Source of the DNA: Glaciihabitans sp. INWT7
GTDB taxonomy: Bacteria; Actinomycetota; Actinomycetes; Actinomycetales; Microbacteriaceae
DNA length: 64,000 nt
Direction: 5' to 3'
NCBI RefSeq assembly: GCF_014217685.1
Contig: NZ_CP043653.1
Coordinates: forward strand, 372,001 to 436,000
Shown here: positions 34,137 to 42,433 of the stretch, one piece after another
Layout: every line of letters begins with the position of its first letter
How positions within the stretch are numbered: the stretch's first letter is position 1
Program-made: the position numbers and the translations under genes
Notes under the pieces: model-generated
The model's database searches: none
Seen by the model: only the letters and a program-made list of their open reading frames with translations
Told to the model about the DNA's origin: nothing

Positions 34137-36671
34137 GTGAACAACCAGGACACCATCGACGTGACCACCCCAGACAGGGTTCCCGCCCTTGCCCCGGCGA
34201 CCCTCACGATGTCGCATATCTCCAAGCTCTACTCGGGCGTCGCTGCACTCTCAGACGTCTCGGTCACGATCTCACCGGGCGAGGTCCACGCCATCCTCGG
34301 CGAGAACGGGGCCGGCAAATCCACCCTGATGAACGTCGCATCCGGTACCGCACAGCCCGACGGCGGCACCATCGAATTCGAAGGCACTCCGACCGGCGTG
34401 CTGAGCCCCGTGATCGCGGGGCAGCTCGGCATCGCGATCGTGCACCAGCATCCAGCCGTGCTCCCCGACATGACCGTGCTCGAGAACCTGCAAGTGGCGC
34501 TGCCGGCGTCGGTCTTCTCGACCGGCAGCAGTGTGGATGCTACGGCTGCCGCGCTCCTCGCGGACGTCGGCCTCTCCGTGCACCTGCGCGACCGGGTCGA
34601 ACTGCTCACGGTGGCCCAGAAGCACCTGTTGGAGATCGCGAAGGCTCTCGCCCTCAAGCCAAAGCTGCTCATCCTCGACGAGCCGACCGCCCCCCTGGGG
34701 CAGGACTCCGTCACGCTGCTCTTCGACCGCGTGCGGGCAGTCGTGGCGGCGGGCACCGCCGTCGTCTACATCACCCACCGCCTCGCGGAGGTGCGAGAGC
34801 TCGCCGACCGTGTCACCGTGCTGCGGGATGGGCGGGTTCGCGGTTCGGTACCGGTCGACCAGATCACCGACGACGAACTCCTCGCCATGATCGTGGGTCG
34901 GCAACTCGAATCCACCTTCCCCGCGAAACACGTTCCAGCGCCGGACGACGAGGTCAACTTCACGCTGGATGGCCTCACCGGCCCGGGCTTCGCCAAGATC
35001 TCGATCGAGGCAGTCCGGGGAGAGATCGTCGGAATCGCGGGAGTCGTGGGGAATGGCCAGAGCGAGCTCATGCGCGCTCTCGCCGGCCTCGAGGATTTCA
35101 CGGGAACGGTGCGGGTCGCGGATGCGACCCTGACCTCCCGGGACCTCCTGCGCGATGCCGCCTTCATGCCTGCAGACCGCCATCGCGAGGGCCTGATGAT
35201 GTCGCTCTCGGTGCGCGAGAACGCCGCGGTCTCCGCGCTCACGAAGTTCCGCCGCTGGCGACTTCTCAGCCGCAAAAGAGAACTCGGAACCGTCGGACAG
35301 ACGCTCGGATCACTCGCGGTCAAGGCAGCATCGATGGATGCCGTCGTCTCCTCGCTCTCGGGCGGTAACCAACAGAAGGTGGTGATGGCCCGTGCGCTGC
35401 TCTCCGAACCGCGGATGGTCATCGCCGACGAGCCGACGCAGGGGGTGGATGTCGGAGCCCGCGCCGAGATCTACGGCATCCTTCGCGAGGTATCCGCCTC
35501 CGGAATCCCGGTGGTGGTCGCCTCCTCCGATGCGAAGGAACTCGAGGGACTCTGCGACCGAGTGATCGTCATGTCGCGCGGACACGCTGTGGAAGTGCTT
35601 CGCGGCAGCGAGATCAGCGAAGAACGGATGATCACGGCGGCGGTGCGTTCGACGACGCGGTCGGTCTCCGTGGATTCGGTGACCGACGCCTCGAAGTCCT
35701 CGGGGCTGCGACGATTCGTGCAGGGGGACTACGCACCGGCGGTGCTGCTCGTGGGCGTGATCGCGCTGCTCGGCTCCTTCATCTTCAGCCAGAACGCCCG
35801 CTACCTCTCCGACTTCAATATCTATTCCGTGCTCACACTGGTGAGCGCGCTCGGGTTCATCGCGCTCGGGCAGACGATGTCCCTGTTGATCGGCGGGATC
35901 GACCTGTCCGTCGGGCCCCTCGCCGGATTCCTGGTCGTGATCGCGTCGTTCTTCATCAACGACGGAAAGCCCCCACTGGCGATAGTCCTCGGTTTCGTCC
36001 TGATGGTCGTGGTCGCGGGCGCGGTGGGCCTCGTGAACGGCTCGCTCATCCGGTTCGCCAAGTTCACGCCGATCGCGGCGACCCTCACCATGTACATCGC
36101 CCTCCAGGGGCTCAGCTTCATCCTGAGGGACGGGCCGGATGGATACATCAATTCGACTGTCACCGCGGTGATCGGGTGGCAGATCGGTCCGGTTCCCGGC
36201 GCTTTCCTCGTGCTCGTGATCGCGACCCTTGTTGCCGAGTTCTTCCTGCGCAAGAGAAGGTGGGGCTGGCGTCTGCGGGCGACCGGATCGAGCGAAGAGT
36301 CGGCGCGCCGGTCCGGTGTCGGCATCAATCGCACCGTGATCCTCGCGTACGTTGCGACGTCGCTCTTCACCTTCGCCGGGGCGGTCATGCTCATGGCGCA
36401 GATCGGCGTGGGGGATCCCGCCCAGGGAGTCGGATACACCCTCACCAGCATCACCGCCGTCGTGCTCGGCGGCACCAGCCTTCTCGGCGGGCGTGGCACC
36501 TTCGTCGGCACCCTTCTCGGCTCGATCCTGCTCGTGCAGGTGCTCAATGCGACGAGCTTCCTTGGGCTGTCGCAGATGTGGCAGTACATCTTCCAGGGAC
36601 TGCTCATCCTCGCGGCAGCCATCCTCTTCTCTGTGGTGCGAGCGCGCAAACAGAAACGTGAAGTCGTATGA
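34137..36671 (+). CDS. Fused ABC importer: two ATPase domains plus permease in one polypeptide
   Basis: An 844-residue fusion. Residues ~20-260 are the first NBD (Walker [21 protein letters not shown]); ~285-510 the second (degenerate GVVGNGQSE P-loop, [29 protein letters not shown]); ~535-840 a CUT2 permease with about nine membrane segments (LLIGGIDLSVGPLAG, LGGTSLLGGRGTFVGT). There is no stop or frame break at the junction near residue 520-535, which reads as a natural linker. These are normally separate RbsA- and RbsC-like proteins. With the 31837 permease the complex would hold two different membrane halves. GTG start with AAAGG upstream. Confidence 0.92.
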   Translation: MNNQDTIDVTTPDRVPALAPATLTMSHISKLYSGVAALSDVSVTISPGEVHAILGENGAGKSTLMNVASGTAQPDGGTIEFEGTPTGVLSPVIAGQLGIAIVHQHPAVLPDMTVLENLQVALPASVFSTGSSVDATAAALLADVGLSVHLRDRVELLTVAQKHLLEIAKALALKPKLLILDEPTAPLGQDSVTLLFDRVRAVVAAGTAVVYITHRLAEVRELADRVTVLRDGRVRGSVPVDQITDDELLAMIVGRQLESTFPAKHVPAPDDEVNFTLDGLTGPGFAKISIEAVRGEIVGIAGVVGNGQSELMRALAGLEDFTGTVRVADATLTSRDLLRDAAFMPADRHREGLMMSLSVRENAAVSALTKFRRWRLLSRKRELGTVGQTLGSLAVKAASMDAVVSSLSGGNQQKVVMARALLSEPRMVIADEPTQGVDVGARAEIYGILREVSASGIPVVVASSDAKELEGLCDRVIVMSRGHAVEVLRGSEISEERMITAAVRSTTRSVSVDSVTDASKSSGLRRFVQGDYAPAVLLVGVIALLGSFIFSQNARYLSDFNIYSVLTLVSALGFIALGQTMSLLIGGIDLSVGPLAGFLVVIASFFINDGKPPLAIVLGFVLMVVVAGAVGLVNGSLIRFAKFTPIAATLTMYIALQGLSFILRDGPDGYINSTVTAVIGWQIGPVPGAFLVLVIATLVAEFFLRKRRWGWRLRATGSSEESARRSGVGINRTVILAYVATSLFTFAGAVMLMAQIGVGDPAQGVGYTLTSITAVVLGGTSLLGGRGTFVGTLLGSILLVQVLNATSFLGLSQMWQYIFQGLLILAAAILFSVVRARKQKREVV

Positions 36672-36695
36672 CCCGACTCCGGCGGGGGTAGCCGG

Positions 36696-37349
36696 ATGGA
36701 CACGCTCGGCACCCGCCTCAAGGAGCTCCGACGGAAGTCCGGACTGAGCCTGCGCGAGCTCGCTCGCCAGGTGGATGTGTCGCCGTCCTTCGTCTCCCAG
36801 ATCGAGAATGGCAAATCGCAGCCCTCCGTCGCGACCCTCTACGCGTTCTCCCGCCGCTTGAATGTCACGGTCGACGAACTCTTCGAGGGACGCCTCGCGC
36901 CCACCGCGGAGGAGACGGTGCCGGCAGAAAACGGGCTGACGGACCCGGCTTCGGCGTGGCGCCCCTCGGAGTTCGCCAACCGGATCTCGGTAGTGCATCC
37001 GAGCCACCGCTCACGCCTCGACATGGCCGCGGGGGTGGTCTGGGAACGACTGGCGGCGACGCCCGAGACATCGGTGAGCTTCATGAAGATCCTCTACAAG
37101 CCCGGCGCCTCGTCCGCCGACACCGAAGAACTCTCCCGGCACGCGGGCTATGAATACGGGTACGTCACCGCCGGGCAGCTCGAGGTGAGGATCGGGGAGG
37201 AGGTATTCGTGCTGAACGAAGGCGAATCCCTCGGCTTCGACTCGTCGATACCGCACCTGTTCCGCAACCCCGGGACCGTGGAGATGCACGGCATCTGGTT
37301 TGTGCACGGCCGGGGCGACCATGCCGAACCGACTATTTCAGAACACTAG
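36696..37349 (+). CDS. XRE-family regulator with C-terminal cupin domain
   Basis: A 217-residue regulator. The HTH_3 domain is at residues 5-60 (LRRKSGLSLRELARQVDVSPSFVSQIENGKSQPSVATLY) and the cupin at about 140-210 (HAGYEYGYVTAGQLEVRIGEEVFVLNEGESLGFDSSIPHLFRN). It is a clear paralog of the gene at 47126, matching over most of both domains. The cupin probably senses a pathway intermediate. It follows the importer operon by 24 bp and precedes the first alcohol dehydrogenase by 17 bp, so it belongs to the same transcription unit. Confidence 0.9.
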   Translation: MDTLGTRLKELRRKSGLSLRELARQVDVSPSFVSQIENGKSQPSVATLYAFSRRLNVTVDELFEGRLAPTAEETVPAENGLTDPASAWRPSEFANRISVVHPSHRSRLDMAAGVVWERLAATPETSVSFMKILYKPGASSADTEELSRHAGYEYGYVTAGQLEVRIGEEVFVLNEGESLGFDSSIPHLFRNPGTVEMHGIWFVHGRGDHAEPTISEH

Positions 37350-37366
37350 ACACAGGGAAACAGAAC

Positions 37367-38425
37367 ATGCGCGCAGCCGTCTTCCATGGAGCACACGACA
37401 TCCGTATCGAGCAGGTCGATGCGCCCACCGGTGCTGGCCCCGGCGAGGTGCTGCTTCGCCCATTCTGGTGCGGCATCTGCGGCACCGATCTGCACGAATA
37501 CGCCGCCGGCCCCATCGTGATCCCCACGCACCCGCATCCCCTCACCGGGGCATCGGCTCCCCAGATCCTGGGCCACGAATTCTCCGCCGAGGTTCTCGAG
37601 ATCGGTGCGGGGGTCACGAACGTGTCGGTCGGGCAGCGCGTCTCGGTCATGCCGATCATCTCCTGTGGGCGGTGCTATTTCTGCCGGCGAGGCCTCAACC
37701 ACCTCTGTGTGGACATGGGATGCGTCGGCTTGAGCTTCGCCTGGGGTGGCATCGCCGAACTGGCCCTTGTGCCGGCCAGCCAGGTGTATGCGCTGCCGGA
37801 TGCGTTGTCGGAGATCCAGGGCGCGCTCGTGGAACCCACTGCTGTTGCCGCCTACGGGGTGGACACCGCGGGGGTGCGCCCGGGAGACACCGTGCTGATC
37901 ACGGGTGCCGGGCCCATCGGGGCGCTCGCCTCGATCTACGCGAACTCCATCGGCGCGCGGGTGTTCGTCTCCGAGGTCAACCCGGTGAGGGCTGCGCTGG
38001 CTCGTTCCCTCGATGTGGGCGAGGTGCTCGATCCCTCCGCCATGGACGTCGTCGGCTACCTGAGGGACGCCACCGCCGGCATCGGTGTGGATGCGGTGGT
38101 CGAGTGCTCAGGCAACGAACGTGCGCTGCAGACGGGCTTCGGTGCTGTTCGGTCCGCCGGAACGATCACGCAGACCGGCCTGCACACTCGCCCCGCTTCG
38201 ATCGATCCGATGCAGGTCTCGCTGCGGGAGATCACCTACAACGGCACGTGGTGCTATCCGCTCACCGACTGGCCGCGCGTGATCGACCTCATCGCCCGCA
38301 AGGGGCTGCCGGTCGAACGGGTCGTCACGGCGGAGATCGCGGTGGCTGATCTGGTGGAGAAGGGATTCGACACCCTGCTCGACCCGAGCGGCAACGAGGT
38401 GAAAGTACTCGTCAACGCGCGCTGA
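37367..38425 (+). CDS. Zinc-dependent alcohol dehydrogenase, (R,R)-butanediol dehydrogenase-like
   Basis: A 352-residue MDR-family enzyme. The catalytic zinc site (CGICGTDLHEY with C38; GHEFSAEV) and the structural zinc lobe (SCGRCYFCRRGLNHLC) are complete; the NAD-binding motif is GAGPIGALAS. It resembles (R,R)-2,3-butanediol dehydrogenases and is a close paralog of the gene at 49788. It probably oxidises a secondary alcohol group of the imported compound. It ends at a strong terminator shared with the convergent VOC gene. Confidence 0.88.
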   Translation: MRAAVFHGAHDIRIEQVDAPTGAGPGEVLLRPFWCGICGTDLHEYAAGPIVIPTHPHPLTGASAPQILGHEFSAEVLEIGAGVTNVSVGQRVSVMPIISCGRCYFCRRGLNHLCVDMGCVGLSFAWGGIAELALVPASQVYALPDALSEIQGALVEPTAVAAYGVDTAGVRPGDTVLITGAGPIGALASIYANSIGARVFVSEVNPVRAALARSLDVGEVLDPSAMDVVGYLRDATAGIGVDAVVECSGNERALQTGFGAVRSAGTITQTGLHTRPASIDPMQVSLREITYNGTWCYPLTDWPRVIDLIARKGLPVERVVTAEIAVADLVEKGFDTLLDPSGNEVKVLVNAR

Positions 38426-38438
38426 CCTTCCTGAGAGA

Positions 38439-38470
38439 GTAGAGCGCCACTGAACAGTGTGGCGCTCTAC
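38439..38470. terminator. Bidirectional terminator, 12-bp perfect stem
   Basis: GTAGAGCGCCAC (38439-38450) pairs perfectly with 38459-38470 around an 8-nt loop, between the convergent dehydrogenase and VOC genes. A clear intrinsic-type hairpin, without a long T-run. Confidence 0.75.
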
Positions 38471-38474
38471 CGGG

Positions 38475-38924
38475 TCATGCGGAGGGGGACTGCCAGATCT
38501 CCAGCTGGATGCCGTCGGGGTCGCGGAGATAGGCCCACTTGGATCCCGCGTGGACGCCGGACTCGAGGGTGATCGGCGGGGCGTTGAAGACGGCCCCCTT
38601 CGCGGTCAGGTCTGCGTACGCGGCATCGAGGTTCGACACCTCCAGGCAGATATGAGCAGACCCGATGTCGCCATTGGTCCGGTCGAATTGGCGGCCGACC
38701 GGATGCTGGTACTCGAGGAATTCGATGCGCGTGCTTCCCAATGAAATCATGGCGAAGGAGAGATGTGCTTCGGGAACCTGGAGGGCCTCGGAGAGTGCTT
38801 CGCCCGATCCGTCGGTCACGTCTCCCGGGGTGAGCCCGAACATGCGCGAATACCACTCGAACGACTGTTTGATGTCGCTGACCGAAAGGCCGATGTGGTG
38901 CACTCCCGAGATGGCGAAACTCAT
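38475..38924 (-). CDS. VOC-family (glyoxalase/dioxygenase-like) protein
   Basis: A 149-residue VOC protein: ISGVHHIGLSVSDIKQSFEWYSRMFGL at the start (metal-ligand His), SAHICLEVSNLDAAYADL in the middle and AYLRDPDGIQLEIWQS (Glu) at the end, giving the usual metal-site pattern of methylmalonyl-CoA epimerase or lactoylglutathione lyase. Its catabolic neighbours favour an epimerase or isomerase role. It is divergent from the SDR gene; a candidate shared operator lies between them at 39031-39046. Confidence 0.82.
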   Translation of the reverse strand: MSFAISGVHHIGLSVSDIKQSFEWYSRMFGLTPGDVTDGSGEALSEALQVPEAHLSFAMISLGSTRIEFLEYQHPVGRQFDRTNGDIGSAHICLEVSNLDAAYADLTAKGAVFNAPPITLESGVHAGSKWAYLRDPDGIQLEIWQSPSA

Positions 38925-39030
38925 TGCAACTCCTTTGTTGGCGTGGGTGGAACGTCAGGCACGAATACGACCAGAACACGAATCTGCATCGATCCGGGCA
39001 GCAACAGTTTGACTCATCGCGAACGAACTG

Positions 39031-39046
39031 TACAGTGAGACTATAC
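39031..39046. promoter_or_regulatory. Candidate cluster operator / -10 region before the SDR gene
   Basis: TACAGTGAGACTATAC resembles TACAGTGAACACTACA at 46962. TACAGT can itself be a -10 box. Both sites lie in divergent gaps of the same catabolic cluster, so a common XRE-cupin regulator is plausible. Confidence 0.38.
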
Positions 39047-39115
39047 AAACGCGACGCCGGGGTGACTCAGTGCACACACTGGACAACGGCTCGCATCTGC
39101 AAGGGAGCAGAGTAG

Positions 39116-39895
39116 ATGAGCGATCGATTGGCCGGGCGCACCATTGTCGTCACCGGCGGCGGTTCCGGCATCGGTGCCGGCATCAGCCGCGGCTTCGCGG
39201 CCGAGGGGGCGAACGTCGTGATCGCTGACCTCAACCTCGAGGCCGGACAGGCCGTCGCGAACGAGATCACCGCCTCCCAGGGATCCGCCTTCGCGACCCG
39301 CGTCGATATCACCGACCGCGCGACCGTCGCCCAGGGGATCGCGGATGCGGTGGCTCGGTTCGGCAGGATCGACGCCTACTTCAACAACGCCGGAATGAAC
39401 TCCCCCATGAAGTTCCTGGAGATCACCGAGCAGAATTTCGAGCTGATCATGCGGGTGAACGCGCTCGGAGTGCTCATCGGGATCCAGGAGGCAGCGAAGC
39501 AGTTCCTTGCCCAGGGGGGCGGGGGCAAGATCGTGAACACCGCCTCCATCGCGGGCCGCACCGGATTCCCCAGCTTCGCGCCGTACAGCGCGGCGAAGGC
39601 TGCCGTGATCTCCCTCACTCAGGCCGGCGCCCGGTCGCTGGCATCGCACGGGATCACGGTCAATGCCTTCGCTCCGGGAGTCGTGGCGACCCCCCTCTGG
39701 ACAAAGCTCGATGCCGACCTGGAGAAAATGGGCGAAGGCGACTCGGGGTTCGACTCGATGGCGAGCGACATCCTGCTCGGTCGCCCCGCCCAACCCGAAG
39801 ACATCGCCCCGACGGCGATCTTTCTCGCGAGCTCTGATTCCGACTACATCACCGGCCAGGTCATCGCGATCGAAGGCGGAATGATCCTCGTCTGA
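39116..39895 (+). CDS. Short-chain dehydrogenase/reductase
   Basis: A 259-residue classical SDR. The cofactor motif TGGGSGIG (residues 14-21), NNAG, catalytic Ser of TASIAG and the YxxxK motif (YSAAK) are all present; D38 of VVIADLN suggests NAD preference. Resembles acetoin/diacetyl reductases and polyol dehydrogenases. GGGAGCAGAGTAG precedes the ATG. First of five plus-strand enzyme genes (39116-43414) closely spaced as one operon. Confidence 0.9.
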   Translation: MSDRLAGRTIVVTGGGSGIGAGISRGFAAEGANVVIADLNLEAGQAVANEITASQGSAFATRVDITDRATVAQGIADAVARFGRIDAYFNNAGMNSPMKFLEITEQNFELIMRVNALGVLIGIQEAAKQFLAQGGGGKIVNTASIAGRTGFPSFAPYSAAKAAVISLTQAGARSLASHGITVNAFAPGVVATPLWTKLDADLEKMGEGDSGFDSMASDILLGRPAQPEDIAPTAIFLASSDSDYITGQVIAIEGGMILV

Positions 39896-39935
39896 TGTGC
39901 ACCCTCGACTTCAACCGGCCCGGAAAGGACCACCG

Positions 39936-41318
39936 ATGACCACAGCAACCTTTGGCACCAACGCCGTCGATTGGGAGACCAGGATCGACTTCGACCGGCT
40001 TCGCGAGGAACGTCTCGCCCGGCTGCGGGTGAAGCTCGAGGAGTCGGATCTTGGCTCCTTGCTCGCCTTCGACTTCGCGAACATCCGCTACATGTCCAGC
40101 ACCCACATCGGCACGTGGGCGATGGACAAGCTCATCCGCTTCTCGCTGATCACCCGCAACAGCGACCCCATCGTGTGGGACTTCGGCTCGGCGGCAAAAC
40201 ACCACTCCCTCTCCAACCCGTGGCTCGACACCACCACGTCGGAGATGGATGCAGACCCGCACGCGCCTCATCACGGAGCGGTGCGCCCCCGCGCGGAGTC
40301 GGGCTCCCGCGCGGGGATCTCCACTCTCCGTGGCGCATTCAACCCCAATGCGGGCATCGCCGAAGAGCTGGCTCGCAAGATCAAGCGCGAGCTCGAGAAG
40401 TTCGGCGTGGCGAACGAACCGCTCGGGGTCGATGTCATCGAGCTCCCCGTGCTCTTCGCCCTGAAGTCGCTCGGCATCGATGTCGTCGACGGGCAGCAGG
40501 TCTTCCTCGAGGCGCGGGCGATCAAGGGGCGGGACGAGATCTCCCTCCTGACGCAGGCCGCATCGATGGTGGACTCCGCCTACGAGACCCTGTACGAGTT
40601 CCTGCGCCCCGGTGTTCGAGAGAACGAGACCGTCGGTCTCGTCTCGAAGACGCTGTACGACCTCGGCTCGGAGTACGTGGAGGGCGTGAATGCGATCTCG
40701 GGCGAGCGCTGCTCACCGCATCCCCACGTCTTCTCAGACCGCCTCATCCGGCCGGGAGATCCGGCATTCTTCGACATCCTGCACAGCTACCAGGGCTACC
40801 GCACCTGCTACTACCGCACCTTCGCTGTCGGTTCCGCGTCTTCGGCGCAGAACGATGCCTACACCCGCGCCCGGGAATACATGGATCGGGCGATCGCGCT
40901 GGTGCGTCCGGGGGCTACGACGGCGGACATCGTCAAGGTCTGGCCGAAGGCGCAGGAATTCGGATTCCCCGACGAAGAGGCGGCTTTCGCCCTCCAGTAC
41001 GGTCACGGAGTCGGACTCTCGATCTGGGAGAAGCCGATCTTCTCTCGCCTGGTCTCGCTCGAACACCCCGAGGTGCTCGAGGAGGGGATGGTTTTCGCCC
41101 TCGAAACGTACTGGCCCTCGGCGGACGGCATCGGGGCGGCTCGCATCGAGGAAGAGCTGGTGGTCACGGCGACCGGCTGCGAGGTGATCACGAAGTTTCC
41201 GGCGGAGAAGCTCCTGGTGGCCGGACAGCGCTACTTCAGCGTGGATGGACCACTCCCGACCCTGCGGAACGCGCAGTCCCACCTCAATACACCCGAGGGT
41301 CGCGGCGACATCGCCTGA
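39936..41318 (+). CDS. M24-fold (creatinase/aminopeptidase P-like) protein with a substituted metal ligand
   Basis: A 460-residue protein with an N-terminal creatinase-type domain (~1-180) and a pita-bread domain. The metal-site motifs are FFDILHSYQGYRTCYYRTF, QYGHGVGL, AFALETYW and ARIEEELVVT. The first Asp (D280), the His and both Glu are kept, but the second Asp of the motif is Cys (C291). So a standard two-metal aminopeptidase is doubtful; creatinase- or DddP-type lyase/hydrolase relatives in M24 also depart from the peptidase pattern. GGAAAGGA lies 6 nt before the ATG at 39936. Its place among dehydrogenases suggests hydrolysis or elimination on the pathway substrate. Confidence 0.82.
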   Translation: MTTATFGTNAVDWETRIDFDRLREERLARLRVKLEESDLGSLLAFDFANIRYMSSTHIGTWAMDKLIRFSLITRNSDPIVWDFGSAAKHHSLSNPWLDTTTSEMDADPHAPHHGAVRPRAESGSRAGISTLRGAFNPNAGIAEELARKIKRELEKFGVANEPLGVDVIELPVLFALKSLGIDVVDGQQVFLEARAIKGRDEISLLTQAASMVDSAYETLYEFLRPGVRENETVGLVSKTLYDLGSEYVEGVNAISGERCSPHPHVFSDRLIRPGDPAFFDILHSYQGYRTCYYRTFAVGSASSAQNDAYTRAREYMDRAIALVRPGATTADIVKVWPKAQEFGFPDEEAAFALQYGHGVGLSIWEKPIFSRLVSLEHPEVLEEGMVFALETYWPSADGIGAARIEEELVVTATGCEVITKFPAEKLLVAGQRYFSVDGPLPTLRNAQSHLNTPEGRGDIA

Positions 41319-41351
41319 GCGATCGCAACCGAGAACAGCCGGAGGACGACG

Positions 41352-42416
41352 ATGAAAGCGGCCCTGTATTACGGCACCCACGATGTGCGCATCGAGCAGG
41401 TGCCCGATCCCGTCAGAAGGCCGGGAGAAGCCCTGCTGCGCATTCTGCGCAGCGGGATGTGCGGAACGGATGCCACGGAGTGGAAAGCCGGCCCGCACAC
41501 CTTCCCCGTGCCCGGACCCCATCCGCGCACGGGACACAGCGGTCCGATGATCCTCGGCCACGAGTTCATCGGTGAGGTGCTGGAAGTCGACAGCGGAGGC
41601 CGGTTCGCTGTCGGGGACATCGTCGCGAGCGGCGCCGGCGTCTGGTGCGGGGAGTGCGTGAGGTGCCGAGAGGGCCGCACCAACCTGTGTCTCAACTACT
41701 ACACCCTCGGTCTCAACACCGACGGGGGAATGGCCGAGTTCGTCTCCTGCCCCGAGCGCGCACTGGTGCCCGTGCCGACGGGGCTCTCCCTCGACCTCGC
41801 GGGACTCTCGCAACCCTTGGCGGTCGGCCTTCATGCCGCCCGGCGGTCAGGGGTGAAGGACGGCGAGTCCGTCGTCATCATCGGAGCGGGCGCCATCGGA
41901 TCCTTCGTGCTTGCGGGGCTGAAGTCGCTCGCCGACATCGACCTCACCGTCGTCGACTTCGCCGGGGCACGCCTCGATCGCGCCCTGCGGTTGGGGGCGA
42001 ACCGCGTGATCGCGGTGGACGACGAGACGCGAGAGGCAGTGCTCGCCGCGGTCGGGGAGCGCGGCGCCGATCGTGTGGTCGAAGCGAGCGGAGCTCCCGG
42101 GCAACTGAACAACGCGATCTCGCTCGTGCGCACCGGAGGCACCATCCTGCAGGTCGGCCTGCCGTCGAAGGAACAGTCCGTAGACATCCATTCGCTCGTC
42201 ATGCGGGAGATCACCGTGCGAACGACCCTCGCGCACGTGTGCGGCGAAGACCTCGAGCCCGCGCTGCGCATCCTGGCGACCACCGAGCTCGGCACCGAGC
42301 TCCTCGACACCGACACCGCGGGCGGTGTGCTGCCGCTCGACAGGCTCGCTGAGCAACTCGAACGCCTCGCGACCGGCACGCTCGAAGGCAAAGTGCTCTT
42401 CGACCCCTCCCTCTAA
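41352..42416 (+). CDS. Zinc-dependent alcohol dehydrogenase (threonine/sorbitol dehydrogenase-like)
   Basis: A 354-residue MDR enzyme. Catalytic zinc motif GMCGTDATEW and GHEFIGEV, structural zinc lobe WCGECVRCREGRTNLC, and cofactor motif GAGAIGSFV are complete. It is clearly different from the butanediol-type pair at 37367 and 49788. GGAGGACGACG precedes the ATG. A separate oxidation step of the pathway, or a parallel substrate, is inferred. Confidence 0.86.
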   Translation: MKAALYYGTHDVRIEQVPDPVRRPGEALLRILRSGMCGTDATEWKAGPHTFPVPGPHPRTGHSGPMILGHEFIGEVLEVDSGGRFAVGDIVASGAGVWCGECVRCREGRTNLCLNYYTLGLNTDGGMAEFVSCPERALVPVPTGLSLDLAGLSQPLAVGLHAARRSGVKDGESVVIIGAGAIGSFVLAGLKSLADIDLTVVDFAGARLDRALRLGANRVIAVDDETREAVLAAVGERGADRVVEASGAPGQLNNAISLVRTGGTILQVGLPSKEQSVDIHSLVMREITVRTTLAHVCGEDLEPALRILATTELGTELLDTDTAGGVLPLDRLAEQLERLATGTLEGKVLFDPSL

Positions 42417-42433
42417 ACCCGAAGGATCCCCTC

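Noticed and set aside
38449-38460. CACTGAACAGTG in the terminator loop as another XRE-cupin site
   Set aside because: It lies between two convergent gene ends, not upstream of a gene, and is explained by the hairpin.
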